A stretch of 64,000 bases of DNA from Strigops habroptila (GCF_004027225.2 NC_044282.2:64345725-64409724); one strand, 5' to 3'; shown: positions 1 to 15,500, counted from the stretch's first letter. Notes: generated by a model not told the origin, from the letters alone. Numbers and translations: made by a program.

Positions 1-510
1 CAGATCCAGTGGAAGCAGCCTTGCATGTTAAGGCTTACGTTTATTTTCTCTTTTCCCAGATGGGTAGGACATGTGAGACACTTTGCTAGTTTGCTGTCTC
101 TATAAAGGGGGTGAATTAAGGCCAAAAATTTGCAGCACCAATAAGACACCCCACAGCAGTTACCAAAGTTCTTGCTAGCACTTCTGAGGAGCTGCCAAAA
201 ATGTACAGTTAGAGAAGCATAAGATGGAAACATTAGTGGCAACTGTGTTATGAACATTCATAAAAATATATTTATCTACGCACTCATCTTCTACCCTCCT
301 GTCCCCTCTTCCCAAGGGAGTAATTTCCGTGCAGGTATTTACTTCCCAGTGAAGAACTCTATGCACAAAATGCAAGTAACTACGAAAGCATTTAGAAATA
401 TTCAGGAAGAAGCCAAATGTGACTAGAACAAGTGACTGCAACCACAGTATTTATGTATCATTATGTGATAATAAATAAATCTCAAGACTCCTGCAAACTA
501 GCGTACGTAC
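1..510 (-). other. GPCPD1: GPCPD1 intron 14, partial
   Basis: AT-rich intronic sequence beyond the last exon in view. I looked for the next conserved block of the enzyme and did not see it. No repeat recognised. Confidence 0.7.
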
Positions 511-550
511 CATTGTGGTCCTTTACCTTCAGGGCAGTCACATGAGCCAG
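511..550 (-). CDS. GPCPD1: GPCPD1 exon 14 (40 bp), last exon in the window
   Basis: Acceptor GTTCTTTAG|CTGGCT and donor CACAATG|GTACGT. It encodes [13 protein letters not shown] (residues 411-423) plus one base, matching the LTHVTALKSKD segment of the mammalian protein. No later exon was found in positions 1-510, so the remaining C-terminal part lies outside the window. Confidence 0.92.
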
Positions 551-3500
551 CTAAAGAACACAAGAAGAGTAAAATTAACAAATACTCTACCCACAAAGAT
601 CTTACTACATGTAACTAATTTTCTTTATAAATTGGTTTTAAGTTTAAAGGTCCATTATAAGGCACAGTTTAAATAATTTGTGAAAGAATAAAGGAAATCA
701 TAATACACATATTTCTTTCAAACTTTAGAACATGAAGATTCCAAGGAAAGCTCAAAAACTAACTGTAAATTTTCTTACTGAAATTTCAGAAAACATGTTC
801 AAGAGTAAGAACACCCATAATATAGCATGATGTGAAAAGTCCAAATATTAAACCCTTCTCTGTTAGATGTCAGACTCTCATTTCAAACAAGCGCAGACAG
901 AGCGCTGACAGTGGTTTTATAATGTAGTCACATACTGAGATAGAATCAGGCCAGGTGCAGGGACAACTCCCCTGCTCCATTCAAATTCTCTCTCCTCAAA
1001 AAGGAGGTGACCAAGTAATTTTAAGTAGAAAGAAAAATAGTTCTTGGACCAGCCAAGTGTTTCTTTAACTGAGGACAGATCTCTCAGCTGGGTCTGCAGT
1101 GGCCCAGTCTCATCCCCTGACACCCCCTTTATGTAGGCAGAGCACTGCTGTTCAGAAGATAGTGACACCCAATTAGATAAGACCAATTAACTAGATCTAG
1201 CCAGTCCAGTCAATCCATACCATTGAATCACAGAACCTTCTACACCTCCACATGCACCTCAAGAGAGTAATTCAGCATAATTGAAATGTTTCCCTGTTAA
1301 CAAGTCTCCCTTGTTAACAGGGAAACGTTTGAGAATTACATTGACTTTGCAACAGGTATCTTTCTTCTTCAAGAAAGACTTGAAAGTACTGGCTTTCAAC
1401 AAACCCCACCACCACCTTCAGCCTTTCTTATGTTTTAGAAAATATCAATGTTAGCATAATGATATGGATCCACACAAGTTATCAGACCATCTTTCTAGAA
1501 GTAATGAAATAAAGACGTAATTAAGGTGCAATAGTACTATTCTTGGAATTAGCAGCTACTCCTACTTGTACCATTTTTAAAACTTGTACTCTCCCAATCA
1601 ATCTAGTTACTACTCGTGTAGCTTCATACACAATTTGAAATTCTACACATAGCATATCATACTATATATTTGGCTATTCTAGCATAGCATAGCCAAAGTA
1701 ACAATACCTTCAATAACTGCAGCTGATCAAATGTGAGTTCTTTGACTGCAATCTCAAACAGTTCCAAAGGCTCTGTATCCAGTTTCTTTGAAGAGAAATA
1801 ATACATAATTAAGCATCGCTGAAAACTACAGAAAAGCCTACATGCTTTTAATATGGTAACATTAAAGGCAACTAATTTTCTATTTATAAAGATACAAGTG
1901 ATAATATGAGTAAAATGATCAGTTTTCAGGAGTCGGCTGGTACTCAGAAGCATAAAACGTGTCAATTCGGAAAAAAAACCAAGACTTGGTCTTTCATGCA
2001 AGTCAGATGCTTCAATGTTCTCTTGTGGCTTACAAAAAGAGCAGAAAAGAGTTTTTTGTTAAAAAAAGAAGGAAAAACTGCAACCTCATGAGGTGAGTAA
2101 GGAAAGGAACAGGACACCTGCTTTCCAGATCCATTTTCCTGCTCCTAGAATATCTGCTTTAACTCCTTGCCTTCTGTTTCATCAAGCAATCCAAAAACTG
2201 TTCTTCCGCCTCACTTACTGTCCCAATGAGACATGAAGTATATTGTTTACCTCACAGATAAAGGACAGAGCAAAATGCTGAAGTAAAAAAATTAAAGAAG
2301 GAGTTAGAAAAACTAATAGAAGCCAAGCCATTTGTGGCTAATCAAACTCCCTAAATAAAGGAGATCTTTGTTTCTTCCACTCTTCTGCCTTCCCTCTACT
2401 GGTTGCTACTGGGATACCAAGCAAGGCAGACTTTGGTTTGACCTAAAAAGCTTTTATGAGTGTATATAACTGCTTAAGAGAAGCATACATTTAGGTATAA
2501 GTGAGAAGTCATACTGAGAATCATATTAAATCTCCCTCAAAAAAGAAACAACCAGAAGTTCTTACTGTGACAGTCTAAAATTAGAGTCCCAGAGGTGCTA
2601 CTGAATACAGCTGAGTTGTCTGCATTTTTCTTCCAAACCATAAATAAAAAACTAAGAAAGAGGCTTGAAGAGTCTCAAAACATGCATCTGACATGCTGTT
2701 GCTGCAACATCAAAACAAAAACCCCAACCTTCTTGCTGTACTTCATGCACACAGTAATCCTGCATGTTTATTCCCATTCCATCCCTTGATTCCCCAGAAT
2801 TATTTCTACGAGAGCCTGGCATTTTAGTTTCCGGAATGGTAACATTTAAAGATAAAATACAGATATCATCTTTACCTTTTTCATGGCCATGCAACATGTG
2901 AGATCGTGGTATACAATCGGCACATGATCTTTAGAAAGATGTACATCAAACTCCACATATGCTGCTCCCTACAGAAAGTTGAAAAACACACAGAAGAAAA
3001 CAAAAACCCATTAACTATTTATGCACAAGGATTACAGAACTGCAGAGCTGCCAAGTACTCAGAGGTCCTGGACATCAACCAGAAGTTGAATGTAACTAGC
3101 TGTTACCAGTTAAATCATATTCAACAATGGATTAGAAAAAGATCGTAGGGGAAAGTATTTTCATTACCATAATGCAGCTCTGATAAACCCTTATAAACCC
3201 TCCTAAACCCTCTAGTAACCTTAAAGTATTGTAAATAAAGTATTAATTTCAAACAAAGGCTAAGTTGATGTTTTTAAACATGGATGCCATCATGGTGCCC
3301 TTCCTCCCTCCTCCCCACCAAGAGAAGAGCAATGGCTACAGACTGACAAAGCTTTAGGGAGATACTCCGTATAGGGAGGAGCTTCTGGACTCACTAGTAA
3401 CACAGCAATAGGGTGTTATAACATGTGTGAGAGAAGAAATAGCTGTATCCAGTGTTCTCCTGTCCTTTCCAACTGTGTGTTATTTTCTGTTAAAAAGGAA

Positions 3501-6500
3501 CTAAGATCAAAGTACAATATTTTTGAAAAGAGGGCCAGAAATAAAGATATGAAGAAACACAAAGAAATTATTTTTTTTTACTTATTTTTACTGTCTATGA
3601 ATTATTCCCTTGAAAGGCCTCCATGAATACCCAACAAGTTAAGCAGCAGGTGATCTCACAGCAGCATCTTTATGTGACTGTAACTACAGCTCTTCGCTGT
3701 GAAAACAGGAGTTAGACTAGGAACCTCTGATGTGCTTCTGACTGCTGCTGCTCTGCTGCAGTGTCTCACTGTCTAGATCAATCTTATCACAGATCACTTC
3801 TTAAGTGACTGAGATTACTAGAAGGAATAAAAGTGACCATCTCAACCACAGAATTTAAGCAACTGAAGCTAGTATCTCCCAAACTGAAAGTCTCATCTTA
3901 GTATTTCAAGTCTTCATTGTAGCAAGCACTGAAACAAAGGATTGTTTTATCCTAACAGCTCAGCTCCCAAATCTCATTTTTGGACACCAGTTTTAGGTAC
4001 TCAGCAACCCCTGAGCAAGACCTTTGCTACCTGAGAGTATGACAACAGATCCAGCAGAGCCAAATTTTTACTAATTCATTCAAAATTATTCCAACCCTAT
4101 GTCTCTGCAGGATTGAGATTAAAATTTTGCCTGTATTAAAACATCACCAGAAAAATATTACATAGAAGTTTAGATTTTTTTGGGGACCTTGAGAACGAGA
4201 GTCTAACCTAGCTATTACTTCCCTTCCTCACTCTCTCAAGAAATTTCCATGGTGATTTGATGTAATTTTATCAGTATCATTATCATTCATTGTATTGAAT
4301 AATGGAAATCAAGCATCCAAGCTAAGCTAGTTTTAACTATCCAAATACTAGGTGTGTGAGTACGTACATGACTAGCAGCATTCCTCAGAGAGGCAATAGT
4401 GTTCTCTTGAACTTTAGCAAGCCTGAAACAACAGCAAAGGAAAAGATTTTATTAGAGGCAGCGTAGCACAAAAGTCCATTGAAACAACAGAAATATAAAT
4501 CAGAAGTCTCTGTTTTAGAGAACACCCATATCTGATATTGAAGTGACTTAAATGATTATAGGTTGTAGCATTTTGTTTTAAACTGTCCACTTCCTCAATT
4601 GATGTCAGTGAAACTAAAGTGAACAAAATCCACCCCCAGATTAAAATGCAAATGAACTTACTTAGCTGTTGTTGTAGAATTGCCTGCTCCCCTGTGTCCA
4701 ACATCTAGAGTTGTTCTTGGTTTCCAATACTTTGCATAGGAAGCCTCCATATCGCAAGTGTATCCTTGGATTGGCTTTATAATTATGTAGTCCACTACAA
4801 GAAAAATAAAAATGCTTCACATGTCAATAGATAACTTCACTTGGAGTCATCGATTATCTACATCTGTTTGCATCAACTGTACCTCTAACTTTTCCAATTG
4901 TCTTCCTTGGATTTCTGCTCATAATAGCAAGTGTAAGAATTCCAGCACTCTTTCCAAGTTCTGCAAGTGTGGATGACAGGAGGCAGGCAGAACCTACATG
5001 ACCTGGAAGAACATCGCCTTGTACTACTTTCTCACTTAAATCTTCCTGAAACAAAACAAAGCAAAAAACCATCTATTGTTATATGTGGGTGAGAATTCTG
5101 AACAAACTCTTCTTCCCTTCTCCTCAGAAATATACATATACAGGCACTGATGTAACAGAAATTTCTTGTGTTACAGAAAACACTAATTTCAGGCTAAAAA
5201 TTGTTTAAGACCATGTTCCAAATTGCTATCAGAAATATGAAATTGTTGATGGAAATCTACAAAACTCATATACAATTGTCTTTGAAAACTCTTAGAGTTG
5301 ATAAGCTTTCCACATCAAAACTGCGTGCATGGCATAGTCCATCTTCTTAAAAGCCCAAGTCATATTTAGAAAAAAGATGAACTGGAACAATATATATGCT
5401 TACAACAACATTGTATTCATTTGTAGGGAAGGAGAAGGGCAACTAACATGCAGAACATGCACCTGACCATAGTCAAGCTCAGGAACTATGTAGCCACTTA
5501 TAATTACGAGCCTAAGTGATCTTCAGGGTATTTTTAGACAAAAGAGAGAATATTTATCTTAAATCCTTTTTATGAGCTTAAAACTGTCTTCTGTGTAAAC
5601 AGGATGAAGAGACAAGAGATGTTTTCTTTTTAAAAGGACTTTGAATATTAAGATGTTTCAGGGAAAAAAAAAAAATAGAGTGCAACATAACAGAAGTAGT
5701 AGTGAAAATCTGCAGCTATCCAGTTATAATTTGCACTAGTTAGTTCAGAGAAATCTCTTGTTTATAACTTAAAAATAATTGTGACGTAAGTAGTTCATAT
5801 ACAAATTGTTCAGGTTCAAGAAGGATAAGGAAAACTTGGTAAAGGATAAAAATCAAGCCAACTTAACTATACGCAGTACTACACACCAAGATTTGAGTCT
5901 AATTTGTACTGACTTCTCAACAAGGAGAAACTGCAAAACTTTCTGTACCCTGTTGAGCAGGCTCACAAAACCTTTCTGCAAAATGGGGTAGTAACCAATA
6001 GACTCATAACTTGTTTACACAAGTCCAAAAGATCAAGATATCAGGCAACAGCCCTATCCCAACAGTGAAATCTTCATGGTAATTGACTCTAATTACCAAG
6101 ACTCCCAAAAGCAGACTTGAGTTGCTTCATGGTGGTAGAGACATACCTCAAAAAAATCAAAGATTAATTCCAAGTTATCAGGCTCCATGGTTTGTATTGT
6201 GTATTCTATCCATCGATCCGGCTGCAAAGCATAGCCACAGTCTGGCTGAGAGTGTCGACATTTGTATTCATTGTTACTTATTAAGGAGAACTCCACAGTG
6301 TTTGCCATTTTCTGAGGGACAGTAGGGGATGTTTTCTCTTGACCTTCTTCATCATCCTCATCTTCCTCTAAGCCTTCTAGAGTCAATTTTACTCTACTCA
6401 ACCAGAAACACAAAACAAATGGTTAAGTCACAAGAGCATCTTTGGAAACTGAGAATAAGAAAGAAGCTTGAAAAGAAGTTCATGCAACACAAGAATTCTT

Positions 6501-9500
6501 CTCAACACCACCATCGACAGGACAGCACTGTATGCAGTGGGCCCTCACAAGACTCAGTTTGCAGCTGTTGTCTCTATCTTCTTTTAGTTGTAAGTGCTCG
6601 AGTCACTTCTGAAATTGGAACTTGGGTAAATGTGAAAATTGCACTAATGGTCTGAGAAGCAGCACTCCACCAAACACGATTTGGGCTCCCAAACAGACAG
6701 CCTTTCTCCACAGACTGACACCCGTAATGCCAAAAGGCTAATGAAAAGCATTGAAAATAGCAGCAATTGCCAAGATCAATATCTGAATGCTGGTGGCTGC
6801 TGCTAAGTGCACACACACAACTTTAAGTCTCTCTGAACACCAACAAGGCAGATAAATGTATTCTATTAGGCATAAATAAGATAGTCCATAGTAATCGGTT
6901 AAGCCCCTTGAGAAATCCTAAATGATCATTTAAAAGTAAACTGAATGCAATTTCTGAAAAATCCTGGACTGATTGGAATAAGCCTCTCTGTAAGACTCAG
7001 AATTCATTATTATACAGAGCAAACCTTCCACACAGAATGAATTATGCCAGTGATGGAAGCATATATGAGTAATCCAAATCCCTTTCTGAATCATCTAAGT
7101 AGCAGATGGAATAAAGAGTTATTTAGTAAGATGCTAATTCACTAGTAGATTATCTAGTTAGATTTAGTTTAACTAATCTAGTTAAATTTAGTTAGATTCC
7201 AATTCACTAGTAACATAGAAGTTGTATCTCAAAGAAACAGTTACAATCATAGAAATCCTGTATACCGAGTCCACATTCTTAATACCCTCTTACAAAATAA
7301 AAAGAAGTCACAACACAGATGGTCCATAAACTTGAAAAGTGACACAGCCATAGCAACTGACAGTCACAGAAACTACCTGGGCAGATCTAACTTTTTAAGA
7401 AGAATGTGGAAAAGAGATTGTCTAGTAATGCATCCAGATTATCAAGTCTGGATTTCAACCATCTAATTTAGACAATGTCACCCAAGGCTCTGTCCAACCT
7501 GGCCTTGAACACTGCCAGGGATGGAGCATTTACCACTTCTTTGGACAACCTGTTCCAGTGCCTCACCACCCTCACTGTAAAGAACTTCTTCCTTATATGT
7601 AACCTGAACTTCGCCTGTTTAATTTTAAACCCATTACCCCTCGTCCTATTGCTACAGCCCCTAATGAAGAGTCCCTCTCCGGCATCCTTATAGGCCCCCT
7701 TCAGATACTGGAAGGCTGCTATGAGGTCTTCACACAGCTTCTCTTCTCCAGGCTGAATAGCCCCAACTTTCTCAGCCTGTCTTCATACGGGAGGTGCTCC
7801 AGCCCCCTTATCATCCTCGTGGCCCTCCTCTGGACTTGCTCAAACAGCTCCATGTCCTTCTTATGTTGAGGACACCAGAACTGCACACAGTACTCCAAGT
7901 GAGGTCTCACGAGAGCAGAGTAGAGGGGCAGGATCACCTCCTTCGACCTGCTGGTCACACTGCTGGTGATGCAGCCCAGGATACGGTTGGCTTTCTGGGC
8001 TGTGAGCGCACAGTGAAGCCGGCTCATGTCAAGTTTCTCATCGACCAACACTCCCAAGTCCTTCTCCGCAGGGCTGCTCTGAATCTCTTCTCTGCCCAGT
8101 GCGTAGCTGTGCCTGGGACTGCCCCAACCCACATGTAGATCCTTGCACTTCACTATGTTGAACTTCATGAGGTTGGCATTGGCCACCTCTCAAGTGTGCC
8201 AAGGTCCCTCTGGATAGCATCCCTTCCCTCCAGCATATCAACTGAACCCTACAGCTTAATGTCACCAGCAAACTTGTTCAAGGTGCACTCAATCCCACTG
8301 TCCAGCACTGATCTAATGTTATTACATTTTGGTTGGGTGGTTTGGTGTTTTTTTTTTTTGGTTTTTTTTTTTTGTTTGTTTTTTTTTTTTTTTTTTTACA
8401 AAGTGCTTAAATACTTGGTAATTGGCCTGACAGTAGATCCCTATTAGCAACCAAAAATTAAAGTAATTAAATTACTTACATTAATTAAGTAAAAAAGCAG
8501 CACTAGTACTGACACCTAACATGAGCTAAATTGCAAACTGAGATAGATACGCAGACTCTTACCTGAACCTTGATGTTTTAAATTTCTTTTTAGATATCAC
8601 TACAGGTGGTTTCTCAGAATAATGCAGGCGTAATCTTATTTCTGTTTGACATGTCAGCCACCCAGTATCCACAGTTTCAATACCATCTAGCAAAAATTAA
8701 ACAAAAAGTATTAGACTTTAATAACTTATTTTAGGGAGATCTATACAGTTTAATATACAAAAATATAAATACAGTTCTGACACCATCTTCTAGACAATCC
8801 TCCATATCACCTGCCTTATTTGATAGTATTCCCAGAGCATATTTTGAGTGCATCCTTTCACCTGTCTTTTCTGAACTACCCAGAACAGACAACAGATACT
8901 GCAGTTGTTTGCTGGCTTTAAAGGAGGTTAAATAGGAACAATGACCCTTGCCAGCTTCACACGTAAACTATCTGCAGGAGAGCACTAAGTATTCCAGTGT
9001 TAATTTTATTTATGGTATCAAGGTCTAAACCTCCAAAGGTAGACATAACATTCCCTTATCCTGGGATCTCTCAATACATGGAGCAACACTGACAGAAACT
9101 CTGAAGAGTCATATGCAACTGGAGACTCCCCATTTCTACTGAGATACAGGTGTCAAATTAGCTCATGATAACCAATGCTAGTAACACAGTGTAAGTCTGC
9201 AGGATAGGATATAACAACAGATATGATGGGGAAACAAAGCATGGAGGAGAATCCTCAACCTCACCATTAGGACAAGGAAAGCCTGTAAGCAGGATGTCCA
9301 GAAAGCACAAGCTGCCAGACCAGGTGCTGGAGCTGACCCCGCAGTTTTGAAGAGTTCCTAGCAAAGCTTATCGTTCAATGAGGATATGAAGAAAAATGGA
9401 AAAGCTTTGAGAGAAGTATGAGACGTGACAGAGTTACCTCAGGCACCACAGGATTAAGTGTTAAGTAAGAGGTGGGTTAGAACTGCCAAAAATGAGACAT

Positions 9501-12500
9501 ATGCACACACAAGAACATGAGGTTTTAGCTTATGAGAGGTTTTGGCAGTTATGTGGCTAACTGAAGAGGCAGATTGTGTACATTTAGTGTAAGTGATAAT
9601 ATTTCTGTAGGCAAGAGTCTTATTTCTAAGGCTAGGTTTTAAAAGAAAGGTAAGTCCATTCTGTATTTCCAAATATGCATGCTCATGATCTAGTGTGCAA
9701 ATTTCAACACCACCATACTGACAATATTTAAACTCTTCCTAGCAGCCTTTCATTAACATTAGAAGGGCTTAGAGCCCGAGTATGAATTCACAAATTCTAG
9801 ATACAAAATAACCATATAAGCAGAGAAAACAATTACAGGCAATTCTTGTCAAAACTTTGTATTTCAAATATTTTTCAACTATAATCTTTTTAAAATTAAA
9901 TACGTGGTTAAGAGTAAAGGTCAATATATCCCACTTACTACAGATTCCAAAGTGGCCGTCGTCAATAGTAATTTCATTTTCTAGAATTAAAAGGAGGGAA
10001 AAAGAATGAAAGAGATTAATTTGTATTCACATTATAAAGAATCACTTCCAAGTTATATTAATTCTACTTTTCCACTTCACTTAAAGTATATCTAATAAAA
10101 AGTAGGAAAACTGAAACAGATGAATAAGCATGTTTACTGCAACCATCTGTAAAGCTGTTTCCTAGTTTATGCTTTTTCTTAGTTTCTGCAAGAAAAAACA
10201 ACCAACACAAAAGATGCCAAGACGCTTTACCTACAGTTATCTGAACTGAGAAAAGCAAGAAGGCTGCATCATTTCCTAGTTCGCTGCAGTATTTTGACAA
10301 CATCTACATCCTACTAGAATCCAAGATGCTTTTCTTGTTAGTGTCAAAGACATTGAAGTTTCTTGCAAGCATACAAGCAAGCTGTCCTCCTGCCCTCCTG
10401 CACATTTATAGTTAAAGCTTCTAAATCAATTAAAATGCTTATTCTGTCCACGTGACAGAAACCAACCTAGGACGAAACATTTTAAACCACTCATTTCACG
10501 CTTGCTTTTAGCTTACCCTCGCCAGAGTTTTAGTAACTGAAATCTTCAGGCACTAAGTAAATTCACCAGCATTAACAGAACTGCACTAGTCTAAAACTAT
10601 AAACTTCTCAAAACATAAATCTTAACAAAATCTTGTCTCTATAGCCCTTAATCCCATCTTTTTCTAAGAAGAATCATGGGCCTGACCTCAATTTTTAATA
10701 ACCACAAGCAACAATTCAGGATAGTAATGACCAAGCACTAACATCCTGGTTTTGCTGCACTGCTTATGAAGCACTGCTTATGAAGCACTGAGTATTTCTT
10801 AGCGGAAAAAAAATTCCTAACTGTTTGGAATGAATTTAACTGAATTTAGAGATAAAGTCTAGATCCTAACAGAGGGTAGTCTGCCTCCCTAATCAGTTAC
10901 TGACAGATACAGAAACAATCTCATTACAGGAACAGAAACACAACTAATTCAATTGAAAAAAAAAACAAAATAAAGGGGGAGAAGGGGGGAAATTATCATG
11001 GTACTATTCATGTTTAACAAGCAGTTTCCTCAACACCAGCTTCTCTCTAGAAGACATTTTTTCAATGCATCAGAAAGTACTTAACAGATATGAACTCCTA
11101 AGTATGGAGGGGAATAACATTTTTTATATCCTAGAAAAGACAGCGCATAAAACATGCCATCCCATAGCAGCACGAGAGATGTCAATTACAAGCTACATTC
11201 AAAGGTTATACCAGTCACTCTTAAAAACCATACTTTTCCTCTGCACAGAAAAGCATTAGGAACTTGCATGCAAGTCTGCATGCCACCTTTTCTTCCAGCA
11301 AAATAAACTGCTGGGTATTTAAACTCATTCATGTTTCTGTTTAAATTAATCCATTTACTTAAAAGAAGTCTAATTAAGAATTTTTGCCTTAAAATTTTAC
11401 TAATGAAATAGTAGTTAAATAAAGACAGCAGTGACTTCACGCCCTCCCCCTCCCCACATGTTCTCTGAAAAAATAATATGGATCCTTAGTCTCAAAGAAT
11501 TAAACTTACAGAAAATTATTACAATTCCAGATTAGCAAAAGAAAAAAACCAAAACAAACCCAACCCACATTATCTTAAGGATGGCAGAAAAGAGCTTCAC
11601 ATCCCCTCCATTTTTAAGCTATTTATTTTTATATATATGTATTTTGAGAGTAAGGCCCATGTTGCACAAAGAAAAAGTTTATACTTTGAAAACATTCATA
11701 AAGTTACGTATTTTAAAACTATAGTTATCAATCCCTCTAAATCAATGTGCAGCATATCAGCAATCTTATGCATATGCCTCAAACAGATGCAGTTGATGCC
11801 CATACCTAAAGGGGTAATTGATCGTGGTTGTAGATGAGTCTCCCACGTGTGAACTATGACTTCGCAGGGACCATCGATAGTCTGTAATTTAAAAGTTAAA
11901 TGTCTGCAATAATTTCTTTTGTTATATCTGATTTTCTACCCATGAAGCTGTTTGGGATGGTTGTGAACTAAACTTACAGATTTAAGAAAGAAAAAGTAGG
12001 AGAAAGAGAAAGAGAGGGGGGGGCAAAGAGAGAGAATGAAGAAGAAAATAGATCAGGCTTGTTTCTTACCCCTGCAACTGCTGATGATGCTACCTGATGC
12101 GTCAGGTATACATACGACAAAACTTGTGACAAAAAGGCTGACAGGGTGGAGAATTAAAATTATTAAATCGTTACTGCTTACAGCTACTCCACTGGACTAC
12201 TTTAGTTTCCTTCAGGTACAAAAAGCCCCAGAGTGTCTCTGAAGTCATTCAGCATGCTTGCTTTTTTCTTAAGATACTACAGCAACAATTTAGAAAAAAA
12301 AAAAAAACATATCCCACATCTCTAGTTCCAAACGTCATTCAGCATCTACTCATGCAGTTAACAGTTGCAGGGGGGTTTCTCCCTCAAAATTGGCTTGACT
12401 AATTTAAAGTCTGTAAAACACCGTTACTTTATTTGTGGTACAGAAGAGCAAATTATTTGCCATCTAATTAAAACATAAATACTTGATGCAGTCAGCCAGC

Positions 12501-15500
12501 AGCGAAGCCCCTGCTGTCTATTCCATCTGGAGCAAGATAAATTAGATTCTTCCACACAAAAAAAGAATTACTGTCCCTCAAAAGACTAAATTTGTTGACA
12601 GACATAGCCAAGACTCAGATAGGTATTCAGAACAGTAACTTAATCTCTTCTTTCAGAACAATTTCATTTGAAATAGCTTTCTAGGATAAAGATTTTTAGG
12701 TAACCACTGGCTAACAACAGAAAGAACATGTCTGATTCGCAGCTCAGTCACCCCAAGACATTTCTCTTAACAGTGTGCGGTTGCTACTATCAGTCACAAG
12801 AACCACTGTCAAATAGCTGCAGAGTTTCTCATTTTGATGTTTTGGGCCTAAGTGACTCTTATTTCCGAAAAGAGTTGCTACTAGTACCAGAGTCATATAA
12901 GCTTCAATGCCAACTTATCCCAGTACTTCAGGTTCCTGTTTAAATAGATTTCAGATCAACAGAGACATCGAGACAAACTTCAAAATCAGCAGTATAATTA
13001 CACAGTACTGTAATGCTTTGTTATCTTACAAATCACTGAATCAATTCTTTAGTAGCGATGGGATTTCTCAACATATATCAAACACATTTACTCTACTATG
13101 CTTTTGATGAGCTAATAGCAATCACCCAATATTTAAGAAGTACTCAATTAGATGGGTTTGCTCTGTCTTACCTAAAAGCAATTCATTTTATCTAAAGAAT
13201 TCAGAGACATCTATACTTAAGGGTCATGTCAGAATAAAATATAGGAAGTCATTCTTTAAAGACAGAATGCATGTAAATATGAATAAAATAAGATGATACT
13301 GTTGTTCTCAGTTAATTCCCATTGTAGGGCAGTTTTAATTCCCATCCTCTCACTGCTGCCACAATGAACACTTTCATAGACTTCTAGAAAAGTAAATAAT
13401 AAGAAGCTTCTTTCCCCTTCTTCCACAGCAGATCCACATGTGAATGTCACAATTTCTGTTTCTGAAGGTGAAACCTGTGTTTGCCAGCCGGGAGGGTATA
13501 ATTTCCTAACACCATTCAGGCCTGCAAGCTCTCCAACAGCAACTCCCATGAACACATACAGAACTTGTGGCTTGTGAACCTGGGGAATGCAAATCTGTCC
13601 TAACGTAGATTAAGCAGTTTTCTTCAAAAAGTAAGCAAAGGTTTTTTCCTTGTAGAAACTCCCAACCTATTGTATTAAAATAACAATACCAGGTTATTTC
13701 TTATGCTACTGTTAATGTACATTTTAATTTTAGGTTCTAAAACTATGAATGAGAATTCAAGTAACATTATCCCAACAATAAGCATAACATGCTGGATACA
13801 TGCAGCAAAATTTCACCCCTGAAAGGAGTACAGTGGTCTGATTAGGCAGTCCCCAACACAACAGGGATGTGGACCTGCTTGACTGAGTCCAGAGGAGGCC
13901 ACAAAGATGTTCAGAGGGCTGGACCTCTGCTATGGAGACAGGCTGAGCTGGGCTTGTTCTGCCTACAGAAGAGAAGGCTCTGGGGAAATCAATACCTAAA
14001 GGGAGTCTACAGGAAATCTGGAGAGGGACTTTTGACAAGGGCCTGTAGTGACAGGACAAAGAGGAATGGCTTTAAACTGACAGAGGGGAGATTTAGATTA
14101 GACATTAGGAAGAAATTCTTTACTAAGAAGATGATGAGGCCCTGGCACAGGCTGCCCAGAGAAGCTGTGGCTGCCCCATCCCTGGCAGTGTTCAGGGCCA
14201 GGCTGGACGGGGCTTGGAGCAACCTGGTCTAGTGGAAGGTGTCCCTGCCCATGGCAGAGGGGTTGGAACTAGACAAGTTTAAGGCCCCTTCCAGCCCAAA
14301 CCATTCTGTGATTCTATGACTTAATCCCAGAAACCCTCAAGCACTTTCCATACTAAAAAAACCCAAGGAAACTACCCGGAAAAAAACAGGTACAGATGTG
14401 ACTGTGAGACCTCTCACAATCCCTGCTCAACCCATCTTGGTGTTTATAGGTGTTTAAATAATGTTTTAATCCCATGTAACAGAAGTCAGCGTTACCATGA
14501 GGTTAAAATCTGAGGTAATTTCAGTGCCATATCCTGACCACATCTGAACAACAGCCCAGTTCAGATCAGCCTGGAGCAGAAGTTAACAATGTGTCATCAG
14601 CAGTCACAGTATGGTAAGGTTACCTAAGGAGTCAGCCTCTGCTAGGACAGTTTCAAAAGGCCAATCCAAATCAAGCATTCGAGTGGGCAGTACTCTGAGA
14701 TTATAGTAAGGGGCACTGTATGGCATGGATCTCTCTCTACTAGAACAGAGATTTTTCTTTTTAAAGCAAAGATTTTTCTTTTTAAAGTAAAAACTATGTT
14801 GCTTGATTTGTATTTAGCTGAACATCTGATGCAATTTTAAAGCTCTTAAAAGATATTCAAGAATTTTCTTACATGAAGTGCTTGTGTGCTCAGTACAATT
14901 AAAACATGAAAGCACTTTGGTAGATATTTAAATTGTAATTCAGAAGGCCAGTTCCAGACTTCCTGATCCGAAGCAACATAACAGAGTAGGCATCAGGGAA
15001 AAGAAAATATGATCTTAAGAACACTACCCAACTGCTTTTATCCAACTGCACTTCTTAAAACTATGTGTCAAGAATATTAACCTACTTCAAGAACATGAAA
15101 CAGCCAAGTGAATTACACTGAACTGCCAGTGCAGGATTTCTAACAAAAATCTCTCTGGATTTCTGTACCATGTAAGAGACAATAATTAAGCACAAAACCA
15201 AACCATCAACTAAAGTCATTCAGCCATCATAACTTTGTAAGGCAACAGCACATATAAGTCACTTGCCAGGAAGTCCTGAGCTAAATAGAGATTTTTTTAG
15301 CTCTAGTATTTCTAAGAACAGTTTAACACACAGTTTGCCATCTCAGTGCGTCGTGGCAGAGGTGTTCTTCTGTTACTATCAGGTTAATGGGTTATTAGTC
15401 TAGCAAAAGCTTTTCTAAGGCATTCTGATATTAAAAGAATTACTTAGTCTAGATCTAAGCTTCACCTTTATTACTATATTCCATGCATGAAATGGATTTA

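Noticed and set aside
1..200. Possible further GPCPD1 exon ending at a GTAAGC donor near position 33-38 (minus)
   Set aside because: The upstream translation does not match the next conserved block of the enzyme and no good acceptor of fitting phase precedes it.
3180..3222. Interstitial telomeric repeat
   Set aside because: The unit is TAAACCCT-like with variable spacing, not TTAGGG/CCCTAA repeats; only three to four copies.
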